Source: Buddleja alternifolia | Lineage: Eukaryota; Streptophyta; Magnoliopsida; Lamiales; Scrophulariaceae | Direction: 5' to 3' | Assembly: GCA_019426215.1 (NCBI GenBank) | Contig: CM033403.1 | Span: forward strand, 2,671,001-2,735,000 | Length of the DNA stretch: 64,000 nucleotides | Notes under the pieces: model-generated | What the model saw: the letters and a program-made list of their open reading frames with translations, nothing else | The model's database searches: none | Told to the model about the DNA's origin: nothing | In this document: positions 31,080-43,317 of the stretch, piece after piece | Layout: every line of letters begins with the position of its first letter | Position numbering within the stretch: the stretch's first letter is position 1 | Translations under genes and position numbers: made by a program

Positions 31080-32762
31080 TGTTGGGAATCCTGATATCAC
31101 GCATAGCGAAAATTAAAAATCATATCCGGATTCCCAAAGCCAAGATCAATTAGTTTTGTTCGTTGATTTTAATTAAAAAGATGAATACGAAAACTTTCCT
31201 TTTCGCGTATTCAACCAATCCTCGCGAATCTTCAAATCTTCGTTCAACGGTCAACGAGTCCCGTCTCTAGATTATCACGCATCGGAATTGACTCCGAAAA
31301 TCTCCATCTCTTTTTTCCGGGGCGTCTAGATGAGAGAGAGAGAGGAAGATAATTTATTTTCTCTGTGTTGTATTTCTGGTGGAGGAATTGAATTATGAAT
31401 TCTCATGTCCCTAAAGCTTGTGTTGGAGGATTAAATAAATCCTCCAACTTAAGCCTACCAAACACACGCGTATTAAGGCCCAGATGGACTTCTATTGGGC
31501 TATGTTGACTTAGTCAGCTTAGCCCAATTAATTTAACCCTATAATATTTATTCCAATTAAATATACACAAATTAAATTAATATTCTAATTAATTAATTAA
31601 CTAAATAATTAATTACCATCATAGTTAACCTAGTCAACATAATTAATTTAATACCATGTTTAATCCAATTAAATAACTAATTAAATTAATTCGTCCAACT
31701 AATTAATTCGTCCTTCCAAAGGACAAATTACCAAAACGTCCTCCAAATACAACAATCTGTTTCCCTGTCTATTCCTATAGCGCGACTCTCTAGGTTCGTC
31801 CGATTGGCATTGGGAGGATGCCAAAGGATGTGGGTGACACCAAGCCAGAACCGTGGCCCCACATCATAACCCAACCGAGTACGAAATGACTATGTCATTA
31901 CGAACCTCTAGATTGTGAATACTATATGAGTTTAAGCCTTTCCCTGACGTATCCCGATCGAGTGAGAGCCATGGAATATGTCAAGCTCACAGGACTCGAT
32001 GCTATGCTCAAGTATCATAGTAATATGAGATTAGCGAACTACCCTCAGTGTCCAACACAGGTTAGTTCATGAGCTCTGGTCAGAGACTTTAATCTCATTT
32101 ACCTATGATCGCATATGATGCTTCTCGTTTACTTTCGAGACAGTGAATTCCATTTTTCTAATCAGTTAAGACTGCTACTTGCCCATCAAGCCGGACTTCG
32201 AGGTCGATCCCACCAACGGGTGAATTAGATCTAACTACTCTAATGACAAACTTGATGTCACAATCACATCTTCAACTTGATTACTCAGGTCAAAGGCTCA
32301 CGCATACTATCATAATCAGTAATTCGATCATTGACAGTCACTGAGTAAAAACCCATGTGATCGGATTACTACGAGCCATGTTCGAATACACTAATTGCAT
32401 CCAATCAATGTATCCATGACACAAACTCCCACTATCCTATAGTGTTCGACTGACACTCCTTGTCAGAGCATGTGTCATACAAGTCCACACGAATCTCAAT
32501 GCCCAATTAAGATTCTCCGACTTGCGAACCGTTTAAGTGATCAAGTATCAAACCCTTCCAGTGCCCATCTCCTTAACTACTATTAGGAGTGCGAAGGTTT
32601 GACTTGACACACATGGACTAGTTGTTCATTTAAGACTTATAGATGCCATTAAGAAATATATGAACAACTTGCTAATGCCTTTATATAATTAATAGGTTGT
32701 ACAATATAAACTAGTGCTCTATTCTCTAATTCCTCGTTGGCATCGTGAGCACATATCTAACA
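31080..32762 (-). repeat. 3' LTR of the minus-strand Copia
   Basis: The LTR is 1,683 bases. It starts (minus strand) TGTTAGATATGTGCTCACG. It lacks any coding frame and is clearly alike the right LTR over its whole length, with scattered differences. Confidence 0.92.
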
Positions 32763-32789
32763 ATCTCCCACTTGCACTCTATGCCAATT

Positions 32790-34520
32790 GCCATGGTATG
32801 CAATACCCATCTTATAAGATATTGTTCTAGCACCGCCTGTGATAGTGGCCCAGTGAGTGGGTCAACCGTCTTATCGGCTGAGGTTATTTTCTGCATGGCT
32901 ATATAGCCTTTTCCAACGATCTCTCAAATGATGTTGTATCTCTCAACATCGTGTCTGGATTTGTAAGACTTCGGTTCCCTAGCCTGTGCATAAGCTCCCT
33001 TTTGTCAGAGTAAAGTGATAATCCAAGCTGCACGCCAGGGACCCATAGAAGTTCCACAACGAACTTTAGATCCAAACAGTTTCCTTGACAGCCGCCAAGG
33101 CAGTTTCATATTCATTCTCAGTAGTGGAGTACTTCACTATGAACTCTTCCAAGTTACTACTCCACATTTGAGGTTAAATACAAACCCAAAGTGGAATTAC
33201 AGTCATGTTGATCAGACTCCAAGTCTGATTAAGTATAACCTTCCACTCTCAGTTCTCCATGGGCATAGACGAAAAGTATATCCTAAGTTCTTTTAAAGTA
33301 CTTCATGATATATTGTATGTCTACCCATTGCTCTTCCTCATAGGCAAGAGCCCTTTCTCAGATCATCTATCCTAAATTTCTTTAGGATTTATTCTAAGCA
33401 AAGGGCTTGGGAGGGCCCCACCATCCTATTCGCTCTACCTCCATAGATGCGAATCATAAGGATATAATGGCTTCTACCAAGTCTTTCATGGAGAATATGC
33501 TCGACGTTTATGTCTTGATCCAAGTCATTGTGCCCACTTCATTTCCCAGCACTCTCTACATGTAGTACCAGAAATGACACCTCGCTCCCACTGGCCCTTT
33601 TGTACACACATGGTTCCTCTTCATTTTTGATGATATCATAATTCCAAATTATGTCATAAAAGTGAAGATTCCAACTACGAGAGGTCCGCTTAAATCCACA
33701 AGTGAATTTATACAGCATATAGACCTTATGAGAATCAGCCTCAGATGTGAAACCCTTGGGTTGTTCCATATGGATGTCCTCCTTGAGGAATCCATTCATG
33801 AACAAGTCTTTACATCCGCGTGCCAGATTTTCATAATCTTGGTGTGTTACTATCGAAAGTAAGATTGTAGTGGATTTGATTATAGTTGTGGCAAAGGGGC
33901 TTCCTCATAGTCAATGCCCTTCTTTTGACTACACCCTTTAGCCATCAGCCTGGTCTTGCCATTCGAATCAATCTTTCTCTTGTAGATGTTCTCGCCTATG
34001 ATGAGTACAATACTTTCGAGGCGATCTACTAGAGTCTAGGATTGATTCAAAGACATCTAATCCATCTTCACTTTCATAGATTTACACCTTCTCGTAGAGT
34101 CGATATCCACTATCGATTTGTCATGCGTAAAGGGATTGTAACCATGGTTCCCTCTGCCACGGCATACAACTTATGCTTTCTTTGTAGCAGACCACCATAT
34201 ATCTCAGGCGGCTGAGATACTCTACCAGACGAACTCATTAATGGTTGTGTTATAATGGGCTTGGTTTGGGTTTCTTGAATAGTACTCTCCTAAGGAGTTT
34301 TGTTTTATTCTTATAGAACAAATTTTCTACCTACTCCAATTTCTCGAACGATGTTATATTCAAGAAAACTGACCTCCAAGGCCATAATGATCCTCTGACC
34401 ATTATGTAGGTAAAAATATTTCTCCCGCTGAATCCTTGGGATAACTAACAAATGTCCTTTTAAAGACCTAGCCTCCAGATTCTCTACCTTTATCTTATCT
34501 ACGTAGGTTGGAATCCCCAT
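32790..34520 (-). pseudogene. Copia polymerase remnants (RT and RNase H)
   Basis: Recognisable Copia pieces on the minus strand are PTYVDKIKVENLEARSLKG (34,510 region, the segment before the RT), then MNGFLKEDIHMEQPKGF and EEPCVYKRASGSEVSFLVLHV (33,805-33,545), the RT core. The catalytic YVDD at the end of this frame is replaced by HVES. Between 33,300 and 32,790 weak traces of the RNase H tail remain (YAQA-type motif and DPLTGPLSQAV). Frames are broken throughout. The protein copied RNA and cannot be functional now. Confidence 0.75.
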
Positions 34521-36300
34521 ATCATACGTGTTTAAGATTAGGCTTCCACTTGTGCCACGTTTGATATGGTGCCTTAGGAATGAATTTGGAGAGGCATCTA
34601 TTCAAGATGTACCTATGAGCAGCGCATGACTCACTATGAACTTGGGAAATTGCATGTAGTTTAGCATAGAATGAGTCATGTCCAACAATGTCTCGTTCTT
34701 GTATACTACTACCCTATTCAACTGCAGAGTCGCTGGAAGTAACAACTGTGAAACTATGCTACGTTCTCATAAGAACTGGTCGAATTAGGCAATCGTATAA
34801 TTGACATTACAATCCAATTGTAGTGTCCTAATATGATACCATATTTTCAACCATAGACGTCAGTATGAACCAAACTTTAGAACTTGAGTGGCCTTTTAAT
34901 ATTTTCCCTATGAAGGGAGACTCGGTCCTTTACCTGTGAGACAAGATTCTTAAGTTTGGATAGGGATCCAATCCCAATGGGCTTGTACCCCCATGTTTCT
35001 CCTAACTCGTGAATCTTATGTTCATAAGTCATAACCTAATCTTAGGTGCCACACAATTCGTCTTGTTTGTTTCTAGCATACCACGCTCTCTAGTCTCTGT
35101 GTTCATAGTATACTGATTCCAAACTTTTGTACTTCTTTCTAATTCTTTAAACATGAGCACTAGTTCTAGAATGTAGAATACAAGAATTTGAGAAAACCGG
35201 TCATAGAACACTTAGTTTTTAAAACACATAGTTCTATACCCAGTGCGCCTCATATTTAAGCCCCTACTCATCGTCCCTTACTTAGACTTGAGTAATGCTT
35301 GCTTCAAGCATATAGTTCAATGGCACTAAACTGAGGAACATCCTCAAGTTCCAAGTCAGTTGATTTGGTTAGGCCAGTGTTTGACAAAATTATCGAGCAT
35401 AATTAACTAAATGAGTTTTTATCTAAGAGAGATATAAACCAAAGCCGAAAATAAACCTAGATTTCAATTAGGTGTTTATATTGTACACAAGTAAAATTAG
35501 GACATTACTTTTACTTGGCTCCCACTACATTTTTCGAAACATTGCACTCCCACTGCAATTTTCGGAAATCTCGTTGGATAGATTTCGTAGTGAGTGATTG
35601 AGTTTTCTAAATGGTTAAGTGGGTTGCAACCCTTTAACGATATTTGGCCCACTAACCTTTTAAAGTGGTGTCTAACACCAATCTATCCAATAGATGATTC
35701 AATCTTCTTTTTCCATAGTTCACCAAACCGCAACCCTTTAACGATATATAACTTTGTGAACTATCTGAATTCATTCCCACTAACTCCTTTTAATCTAACA
35801 TTTGAATTTCACCTTGTAACCCTTTAACAATATTTGGGGTGAAATATGTCTCGATTAAGGTATCCAATGCACTTTATGAAATTTCAGAATTGAGTCTTAA
35901 TATATGACCCCCACTTACTGGGAAGATGCCATATATTAGATTCAATTCTTAATCTCATTAAGCTTAGAAGAGGGAGAGGACGCCCATCACCCTTTAATAA
36001 CTTAGTATTATTTAATTGGGAGAATTTAAGCATTAAATAAGGTCTCACAAAGCATATTAACATTTAACTTCTAACATGCTAACATGCATATAAAGCGTAG
36101 AAAAACCTAGCAATTCTACTATCACACATTTTCATGGACTATCTGGATCGGCCCAAGCCAATGGGCTAATAAACATGTAAATATTTTAACCATGCATCAT
36201 TAACATAAAATAAATAAATCCTAAGTTCATAAAAAGTGTATCCATCACATATAACAAGCATGCATCAAATACAAGACATATATGTGAGCATAAAAATTAA
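34521..36300 (-). pseudogene. Copia gag/integrase area, eroded
   Basis: By comparison with the related element, gag, protease and integrase should lie here in about 2 kb, but only unclear stretches remain. The ends around 35,510-35,560 ('gctcccactaca', 'gcactcccactgc') match the leader end of the relative just before its gag. I see no continuous frame, so a deletion of roughly 1 kb is likely. Confidence 0.4.
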
Positions 36301-36970
36301 ATAAATTTAATCTATTTATTTAGTCAATTCCAATTTGACTATAGCAAAATTAAATTCCTCTCAATTTTCATACTAAGACTAAATCAAATTTAGCCGAAGT
36401 CAAATTGAATCCAATTTAATTTTCATGTGATCGAAAAATCTAACTTATGAATAATTAAATCCAATTTAATTATCATGGGAAGACTAAATATAATTTAATC
36501 CAAGTGAAACTAGATCCAATTAATCAAAGTGAAATTAAATCTAATTTAATTTCCATGGGCTCGCAAATCGTTACAAAATTAAAAACAATTTAATTAAGTA
36601 TATAATTAAAACCAATTCAATTTTGATAGGTGATTAAATCCAATTTAATCAACTTATAAAATTAAATTCAATTTAATTAATAACTTCATTAAAACTAATT
36701 TGATTTTGATAGTTAAACTAAATCCAATTTAATTTAAAATAAATCCAATTCATATTATAAAGTTAAATCCCATATAGTTTATTACAAAATCAAATCCAAT
36801 TTAATTTTGAGAGGAAAGATTAAATCCAATTTAATCATTTACAAAATTAAATCCCATTTTGATTTGTAAGAATAAATTAAAACCAATTTAATTTAATATA
36901 ATCAAATCTAATTTAATTTATGGTAAATTAAATCTAATTTAATTTAATTGAAGACTTTAATTTACAAGAA
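36300..36970 (-). repeat. AT-rich 'aattggattt' repeat in Copia leader
   Basis: The phrase 'aattaaatccaatttaatt' and close variants recur more than a dozen times. The same type of phrase fills 55,490-55,880 in the related Copia in the opposite orientation, so it belongs to the element's leader. Confidence 0.7.
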
Positions 36971-37124
36971 GAAGGAAAAACTCAATTAACAAATGGGTAT
37001 TGAGACTTGTCCAATTTAATTGAATTGGGTGTCATTGAATCAATATCCAAACAAACCCACATTCATTTAAATACAAGCCCAACACCTCTTAATTTTGAAA
37101 TCAGGTTGGTCCATTTATTTAATT

Positions 37125-37385
37125 AATCCGATTTGGGCCAAGCCCAACTCCTTATTAATTAATAAATCATCTTGGGCATTAATATAATTAATCTGAGTGG
37201 GCCAAGCCCAACTCCCTATTAATTAAATAAATCTGGTTGGGCCTTTATTTAATTAATCCGAGTGGGCCAAGCTCAACTCCCAATTAATTAAATAAATCAA
37301 GTTGGGCATTAATTTAATTATCCCGAGTGGGCTAGGCCCAACTCCCTATAATTAAATATTCATTGGACCAAGCCCAACAAAACAA
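37125..37385 (-). repeat. Tandem repeat with GGGCTTGGCCC hairpins in Copia leader
   Basis: A unit of about 65 bases recurs four to five times; on the minus strand each contains GTTGGGCTTGGCCC (near 37,140, 37,205, 37,270, 37,334, 37,372). The core TGGGC-TTG-GCCCA can fold into a short hairpin. Confidence 0.8.
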
Positions 37386-37389
37386 AGAG

Positions 37390-37870
37390 CCCTAAGCCCG
37401 ATTCAACCCTTTTTCTTCCATCTTCACTGCGTCGCCACGCCTTTAGCCGCGCCGCCATCGGCTCGTCGCTGGAGAATCACCGGTCATGGCAGCGGCGCTG
37501 GGTGCCGCCGCCTTTCCCGGTCATTTCTCCGACCACCAACGACCCCGATGTGATGAAAACTGCCGTTTTCTCATTTTCGCATTTTCAACATCGAAACAGG
37601 CGGCCGTTTTCGCATTTTCCGCCGCCATCATCACCGGAGATTCTAGCCCCGTCTTCAACAGCGAGCATCGGTGAATCAAACGCCATCTACGACGCAAATC
37701 GGCGAGTTCAAGCGGCCCTTTTATAGAGCCTTAAATCGCCGATTTCCATGGCGATTTCGGCGATAACAGTGGCGGCCAATGGAGAGACGAGCGGCGCGTT
37801 TAGCGCTTTCGATGGCAGTTCCTGGTGGCGCGTATAACACCGCTCCACACAACCATCCATTCGTCGTCCA
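37390..37870 (-). other. GC-rich block with TATA box inside Copia leader
   Basis: This segment is sharply richer in G and C than everything around it and is full of CGCC/GGCG words. On the minus strand a good TATA box (CTATAAAAGGG) lies at about 37,719-37,729. Open frames on both strands are short and composition-driven. It lies 300-800 bases after the primer site. It could be a captured host promoter or 5' exon, or a family-specific leader block. Confidence 0.5.
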
Positions 37871-38182
37871 CCAATTTTCAGAAATTCGAAACTTCAATTC
37901 CAGATTTCATCAAAATTCGATTCTTTAAGAAATTCACCAATTCATTTTTCAAGAATTGCAAAGCAGCCTCAATTTCGGATTCAATCGAATTTTTCAGATT
38001 TGTTTTTCCAATTTTTAATCCAATTAAAAAATCCAAAAAAAAAAAAACACATACGATTTTTCGATCCATACATAATTGATTCTAAATCAATAAATTTTGT
38101 AATTAACATGATATTCAAACACATAAATATGTAATCACGCACACAAAATCAACGAAACCAACAAATTTGGCTCTTATACCAC

Positions 38183-39864
38183 TGTTGGGAATCCTGGTAT
38201 CATGCACAACGAAAATTAAAAATCATATCAGGATTCCCAAAGCCAAGATCAATTCATTTTGTTCGTTGATTTTAATTAAGAAGATGAATACGAAAACTTA
38301 CCTTTTCACGTATTTAATCAATCCTCGCGAATCTTCAAATCTTTGTTCAACGGTCCAAGAGTGTCGTCTCTAGATTATCACGTGTCGAAATTGACTCCGT
38401 AAATCTCCATCTCTTTTCTCCAGGGCGGCTAGATGTGAGAGAGAGGAAGAGAATTTATTTTCTCTGTATTGTATTTCTGGTGGAGGAACTGAATTATGAA
38501 TTCTCATGTCTCTAGAGCTTGTGTTGGAGGATTAAATAAATCCTCCAAATTAAACCCACCAAACACACGCCTATTAAGGCCCAAATGGACTTCTATTGGG
38601 CTATGTTGACTTAGTCAGCTTGGCCCAATTAATTTAGCCCTTTAATATTTAATCCAATTAAATATACATAGATTAAATTAATATTCTAATTAATTAATTA
38701 ACTAAATAATTAATTAACATCATAGTTAACATAGTCAACATAATTAATTTAATACCATGTTTAATCCAATTAAACAACTAATTAAATTAATTCATCCAAC
38801 TAATTAATTCGTTCTTCCAAAGGACAAATTACCAAAGCGTCCTCCAAATACAACAATCGATTTCCCCATCTATTCCTATAGCGCGACTCTCTAGGTTCGT
38901 CTTGATTGGCAATGGGAGGATGCCAAAGGATGTGGGTGACACCTAGCTAGCACCATGGCCCCACATCGTAGCCCAACCGAGTACGAAATGACTATGTCAT
39001 TACGAACCTCTAGATTATGAATACTGTATGAGTATAAGCCCTTCACTAACCTATCCCGATCGAGTGAGAGTCAGGGAATATGTCAAACTCACAGGACTCA
39101 ATGCTATGCTCAAGTATCGTAGTAATATGAGATTAGCGAACTACCCTCAGTGTCCAACACGGGTTAGTTCATGAGCTCTGGCCAGAGACTTTAATCTCAT
39201 TTACCTATGATCGCATAGGATGCTTCTCATTTACTTTTGAGACAGAGAATTCCATTTTGCTAACCAGTTAAGATTGCTACTTTCCCATCAAGCCGCACTT
39301 CAAGGTCGACCCCACCAACGGGTGAATTGGATCTAACTACTCTAATGACAGACTTGATGTCACAAGCAAATTTTCAACTTGATTACTCAGGTCAAAGGCT
39401 CACGCATACTATCATAATCAGTAATCCGATCATTGACAGTTACTGGGTAAAAACCCATGTGATCGGATTACTACGAGCCGTGTTCGAATTCACTAATTCA
39501 ATCCAATCAATGTATCTATGACACAAACTCCCACTATCCCATAGTGTTCGACTGACACTCCTTGTCAGAGTATGGGTTATACAAGTCCACACGAATCTCA
39601 ATGCCCAATTGAGATTCTCCGACTTGCGAACCGTTTAAGTGATCAAGTATCAAACCCTTCCAGTGCCCATCTCCTTAACTACTACAAGTAGTGCGAAGGT
39701 TTGCCTTGACACACATGGACTAGTTGTTCATTTAAGACTTATAGATGCCATTAAGAAATATATGAACAACTTGCTAATGCCTTTAAATAATTAATAGGTT
39801 GTACAATATAAACTAGTGCCTTATTCTCTAATTATTCATTGGCATCGAGGGCACATACCCAACA
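38183..39864 (-). repeat. 5' LTR of the minus-strand Copia
   Basis: The LTR is 1,682 bases and is followed on the right by the second TTGAG. The primer site lies just outside its left end. Confidence 0.92.
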
Positions 39865-40028
39865 TTGAGTTCTTCAAGAGGTAAACACGAGAAAACTCAA
39901 TTTTAGTTAGTTTTTGAATCCCGATGGTTCCATGTCTACCTAGCCCTAATTTGGGGATGCCGATTTTTTATTTAAATCCATGTTCTTCCACTGCGCCGGC
40001 GTCCCTGGGGCTCCATGAGATCCCAACA

Positions 40029-40521
40029 CAACTTAGTTGTGAAAATTCAATAAGGCACTTAGGAGTTTAACTCCAAACCCATTGCCTAGGATAAAGAAGT
40101 GCAACCTGCAAGTTGTAGCAAAGGTTAAGCTGGGCTTTTAATGATTCCTATACTGTCTAATTAAAGTAGAGTATGACAGGATACTCTTAAATAGGAAGTC
40201 ACCTATGTAAGTGTGAGATGTGGGCCGCCTCAATATTGAGTAAAATGTGAACACTTATGAATCCAAGAAGGGGTGTCACGACCAAAATGGACCCAACAGT
40301 GAGAACTAAAGCTACTGAGAGTTTATCATATGAATATCATTGTCTTGGTTTACACGAACGACTGACCAATTTAAGACATCATGTTCATTGGGTAGCCTAG
40401 TATATCTGATGAAATCTTACTAAGAAAGGTTCAAAGCCAAAAGCTACCTCTTCTGATGTGATAAATTCTCGTCTGAACTCTTGAGATCATGCATTACATT
40501 AATTTCATTCCTGTGGGGGAT
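40029..40521 (+). mobile_element. 3' end of another Copia element (non-coding part)
   Basis: This stretch contains the 'gtgtgagatgtgggccgcc' and 'gagatcatgcattac' type phrases found before the 3' LTR of Tork/Angela-like Copia elements, and ends with the polypurine tract CTGTGGGGGAT at 40,511-40,521. The coding part is absent. Confidence 0.55.
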
Positions 40522-41563
40522 TGTTGGATATTTGGATATAAAAAGTGTGTTGGACACAACTTTTGCATAAGAAATTCGAACACCATAAGTATCCTGGATA
40601 CGAAATATTATTAGATAATATTAATCTACGTTGCGAGTAGATGAACTTAGCATTTCGAATTTCTCAAATCGTATTTGAAAAGAATGAGAAATTAAGTGTT
40701 AAAGTGGAGTGTTTGAATAAGTTTATCCCACATTGGAATAAAACCACAAAAGTAGTGGGTTTATAATTTCATGTCTTGGGGTAAAGGTTTGGCCCTTTGG
40801 GTCATCTCACCTTTGAGGGTATTGTGAGGGGAGAGGACCTAGATTGGGACTGGGTCCAGGTCGTGGGTCGTGGGCCTTGGCCTGGGATTGGGCTTGGGCT
40901 TGCATGATATTAATTTTTTGGATAAAATTAATCCCACAATGTGAAAGTCCAACAAGAAAATCGTACATGCTAAATACGAAGTTGAAATCAAACGCTGGCC
41001 ACATTTTATTTTGATTTTTGAATTGGCCTTCTAGAAGGCCCCATGTTCGAATGTGAAGATGCTCACGTTCGAACGTTGAGTTTTAACGTTCGAACGTTGA
41101 CCCCCTTCTAGAAGAATATCTGAAACGGTTCAGGCGTTTTAGCTACCTTAATAGCTGAATATGTTTTAACTTCACGTTCGAACGTGAAGATGCCCACGTT
41201 CGAACGTGGACGGCCGTTTCAGACTACTAATTTAATTCTCGTATTTAATTGGTCGGATTTCTTAGCTTATAAATAAAACTCCTCCAGCAAATGGAAAAAC
41301 ACACCAAAAGCATCTCTCAACTTTTTTCTCTCATTCTCTCATTCTCTCAAGAGTTCCATGTAGCAAAAGTTCGTTTGGTTCTGAAATTTGAAGTGGTTTC
41401 GAATTCAGAACATATATTGTTGTATCTTGGGACGCTTGTTGCATTAACCCGTACCACCTAGGCGGGGTAATTTAGCGTTAAGGATAGAGAGTTCTCTCCC
41501 GCCTCGATACAATCATCCGTTCACTTGTTAGTTTTTTGATACGTTTATTAAGTTTGTCCAACA
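40522..41563 (+). repeat. Copia LTR with palindrome cluster
   Basis: The LTR begins TGTTGGATAT after the polypurine tract and ends TTTGTCCAACA, 1,042 bases. Between 41,045 and 41,205 the palindrome ACGTTCGAACGT occurs four times and a degenerate copy once. TATA-like TTATAAATAAA at about 41,268 follows. Confidence 0.7.
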
Positions 41564-41564
41564 A

Positions 41565-41705
41565 TTCTTGCCAGCTTCTAATTCTAGAGTTGATGTTTGA
41601 TCTCTTCTTTGCATGTAAAACTTTTCATCTTACCCTGTAGGGATCGAGGAGCACAAGAAGAAGAAGAAGAAATCATCATGATGTTTGACAAAAAAAATGC
41701 ACCTC
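41565..41705 (+). pseudogene. Duplicated 5' end of the O-methyltransferase gene
   Basis: This segment matches 43,205-43,335 over about 135 bases: 'agcttctaattctag', 'cttttcatcttaccctg', then AGGGATCGAGGAGCACAAGAAGAAG and ATGTTTGAC. The start codon and first codons are recognisable, then similarity ends. The AG before GGATCGAGG is kept in both copies (TGTAG and TGCAG). The Copia LTR ends directly upstream, so the insertion removed or separated the rest of the copy. Confidence 0.75.
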
Positions 41706-42190
41706 TTATATACCACCATGTTCTTGTTTTTAAAAGATATAGTAATATTTTTACAAAAACCATAATCAATGACTATTTCATTAAAACAATGGTATAATTT
41801 AATAATAGTTCAAAACTTAAAAGTAGCACGACACGATTAAATTAGCAAAATCAGAATAATAACATACTTTTTCATGATTTTCGCATTAGTTAACTTAGGA
41901 GAGAGTTCAAATTAATATTTTTAAGTAACATCGTTTGGGATCATAAAGGGATTCACAATTTAATTAATTTTTTATTTAATTCAAAATTTAGGAATTTTAT
42001 AACTATAATTTTAGGAATTTATTAATTTAATATTTTTTTAACTACTATGTAATATAATGGCACATTTTCATGCCCCAACTAATTATTTAATTTAAGCTTT
42101 GTTTAGCCAAAATTTGAAAGGCTTTTTAATCATTCATTACTAGATTTAGTAAAAAAATTAAAAAAGGACAGTTGGCGTAATTAATATTAA
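41706..42190. other. AT-rich spacer without gene
   Basis: Nothing recognisable is seen; the sequence is very AT-rich and without terminal repeats. Confidence 0.5.
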
Positions 42191-42194
42191 ATTA

Positions 42195-42454
42195 GGGATA
42201 ATTACACTCACACCTCCTCAATGATGGAGTAATTACACAAACCTCTCCTCACTAATTGATAATTACAAACGCACCCCCACATGTTAAAGATTTCTTACAA
42301 TTGCACCCCCTGTGTGTGTAACAATTCTTACAATTGCACCCCCTGTAACCCTTACAGATAGACCCCTTGAGGGGAGGTGTTTGTAATTATCAAATAGTGA
42401 GGGGAAGTTTGTGTAATTACTCCATCATTGAGGGGGTGTGAGTGTAATTATCCC
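42195..42454. mobile_element. MITE, near-palindromic, 260 bp
   Basis: The element starts GGGATAATTACACTCAC and ends with its reverse complement GTGAGTGTAATTATCCC. The inverted arms extend for about 100 bases, separated by a short C-rich centre. It is flanked by ATTA on both sides (42,191-42,194 and 42,455-42,458). Small size, long inverted repeats and a duplicated short target are the features of a MITE. The superfamily was not decided; TTA/TAA targets would suit PIF/Harbinger. Confidence 0.85.
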
Positions 42455-42529
42455 ATTAAATTATTAATCAGCTGTGAGTCGTGAAAGTTGGTGTTGATCT
42501 CCAGCATCCTATAAAGCACGAACACTCCA

Positions 42530-43030
42530 AAAAGTCACCACAGGCGGTGTCGTGCGCGTTCGGACACAGACACGTGTCCCTAACAAAAATAATTAAAAAA
42601 ATAATTTAGACACGGCTGGGACACGGCCAGGTCACTTTTTATAAGATAGTAAAACTTTGGGGATCAAATTGTAAATAAAAATTTATCAATTTTCTAAATC
42701 TAATAAAAACTTACCAACTTTTTATAAGACACAAATTTGAACAATTGAATATTTATTTTTGTTATATCATGTTTTGGATTGAAAACATATTTATTGTTAT
42801 ATTTAGTTTATGTTTATATTTTTATTCTGCATTTGTTATTGATAAGTAGTTGAATTATTTGCAATATACATAGTTTTACGAAAAAACAACAAAAATACAA
42901 ATTTATATATAATATATATATAAAAAAAAATTGGACAGCCGTGTCGAAGCTCTGTCGTGTCCTATATTTTTTTAAAAATGCCGTTTCCAGTGTCCTTGTC
43001 GTGCCGTGTCCGTGTCGGTGCACCATAGGC
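42530..43030. mobile_element. Possible degenerate MITE with 'acacgg' words
   Basis: Both ends are rich in GACACGG/CCGTGTC words in opposite orientations, a style seen in widespread plant non-autonomous elements. The arms do not pair cleanly and no target duplication was found. Its right end lies about 6 bases from the TATA box of the O-methyltransferase. Confidence 0.4.
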
Positions 43031-43035
43031 GGCAT

Positions 43036-43045
43036 CTATATAAAG
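43036..43045 (+). promoter_or_regulatory. TATA box of the O-methyltransferase gene
   Basis: CTATATAAAG lies 273 bases upstream of the start codon. Between them a splice-acceptor-like TTACCCTGCAG at 43,277-43,287 and donor-like AAAAAG|GTTTGG near 43,105 suggest a 5' UTR intron. Confidence 0.6.
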
Positions 43046-43317
43046 TGAATCATCAATCTCTCAACTCATCCGTAAAAAGTAGTTCTGTTGTTATTCTAAA
43101 AAAGGTTTGGAATATAATTGTCCTTCATTTTGTTGAGCTATTGATTAATTAATACTATATATGTTCTAGTTTGGGAAAAAATTAAGCTGTGTTCTTACTT
43201 GTAAGTCTTATTCCTGCTAGCTTCTAATTCTAGCGTTAATAATTAATCTCTTCTTTCTATGTATAACTTTTCATCTTACCCTGCAGGGATCGAGGAGCAC
43301 AAGAAGAAGATATCACG

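Larger units (their letters stand above)
31080..39864 (-). mobile_element. Complete Copia element on minus strand
   Basis: Two LTRs of about 1.68 kb (31,080-32,762 and 38,183-39,864) face the minus strand, begin TGTT and end AACA, and are flanked by the same 5 bases TTGAG. On the minus strand the 5' LTR is the right one; it is followed by a primer site reading TGGTATAAGAGCC (one mismatch from the tRNA-Met type) at 38,169-38,181. A polypurine tract AAGTGGGAGAT precedes the left LTR. The internal 5.4 kb holds a long leader and a heavily decayed gag-pol that is about 1 kb shorter than its relative at 52,147-62,496. Confidence 0.93.

Noticed and set aside
37486..37726. Ala/Pro-rich frames on the plus strand in the GC-rich block
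   Set aside because: Two overlapping frames are open together because of composition. They face against the element and the TATA box.
41597..41797. 66-residue frame over the duplicated O-methyltransferase 5' end
   Set aside because: It does not use the O-methyltransferase start codon frame and ends in AT-rich sequence.
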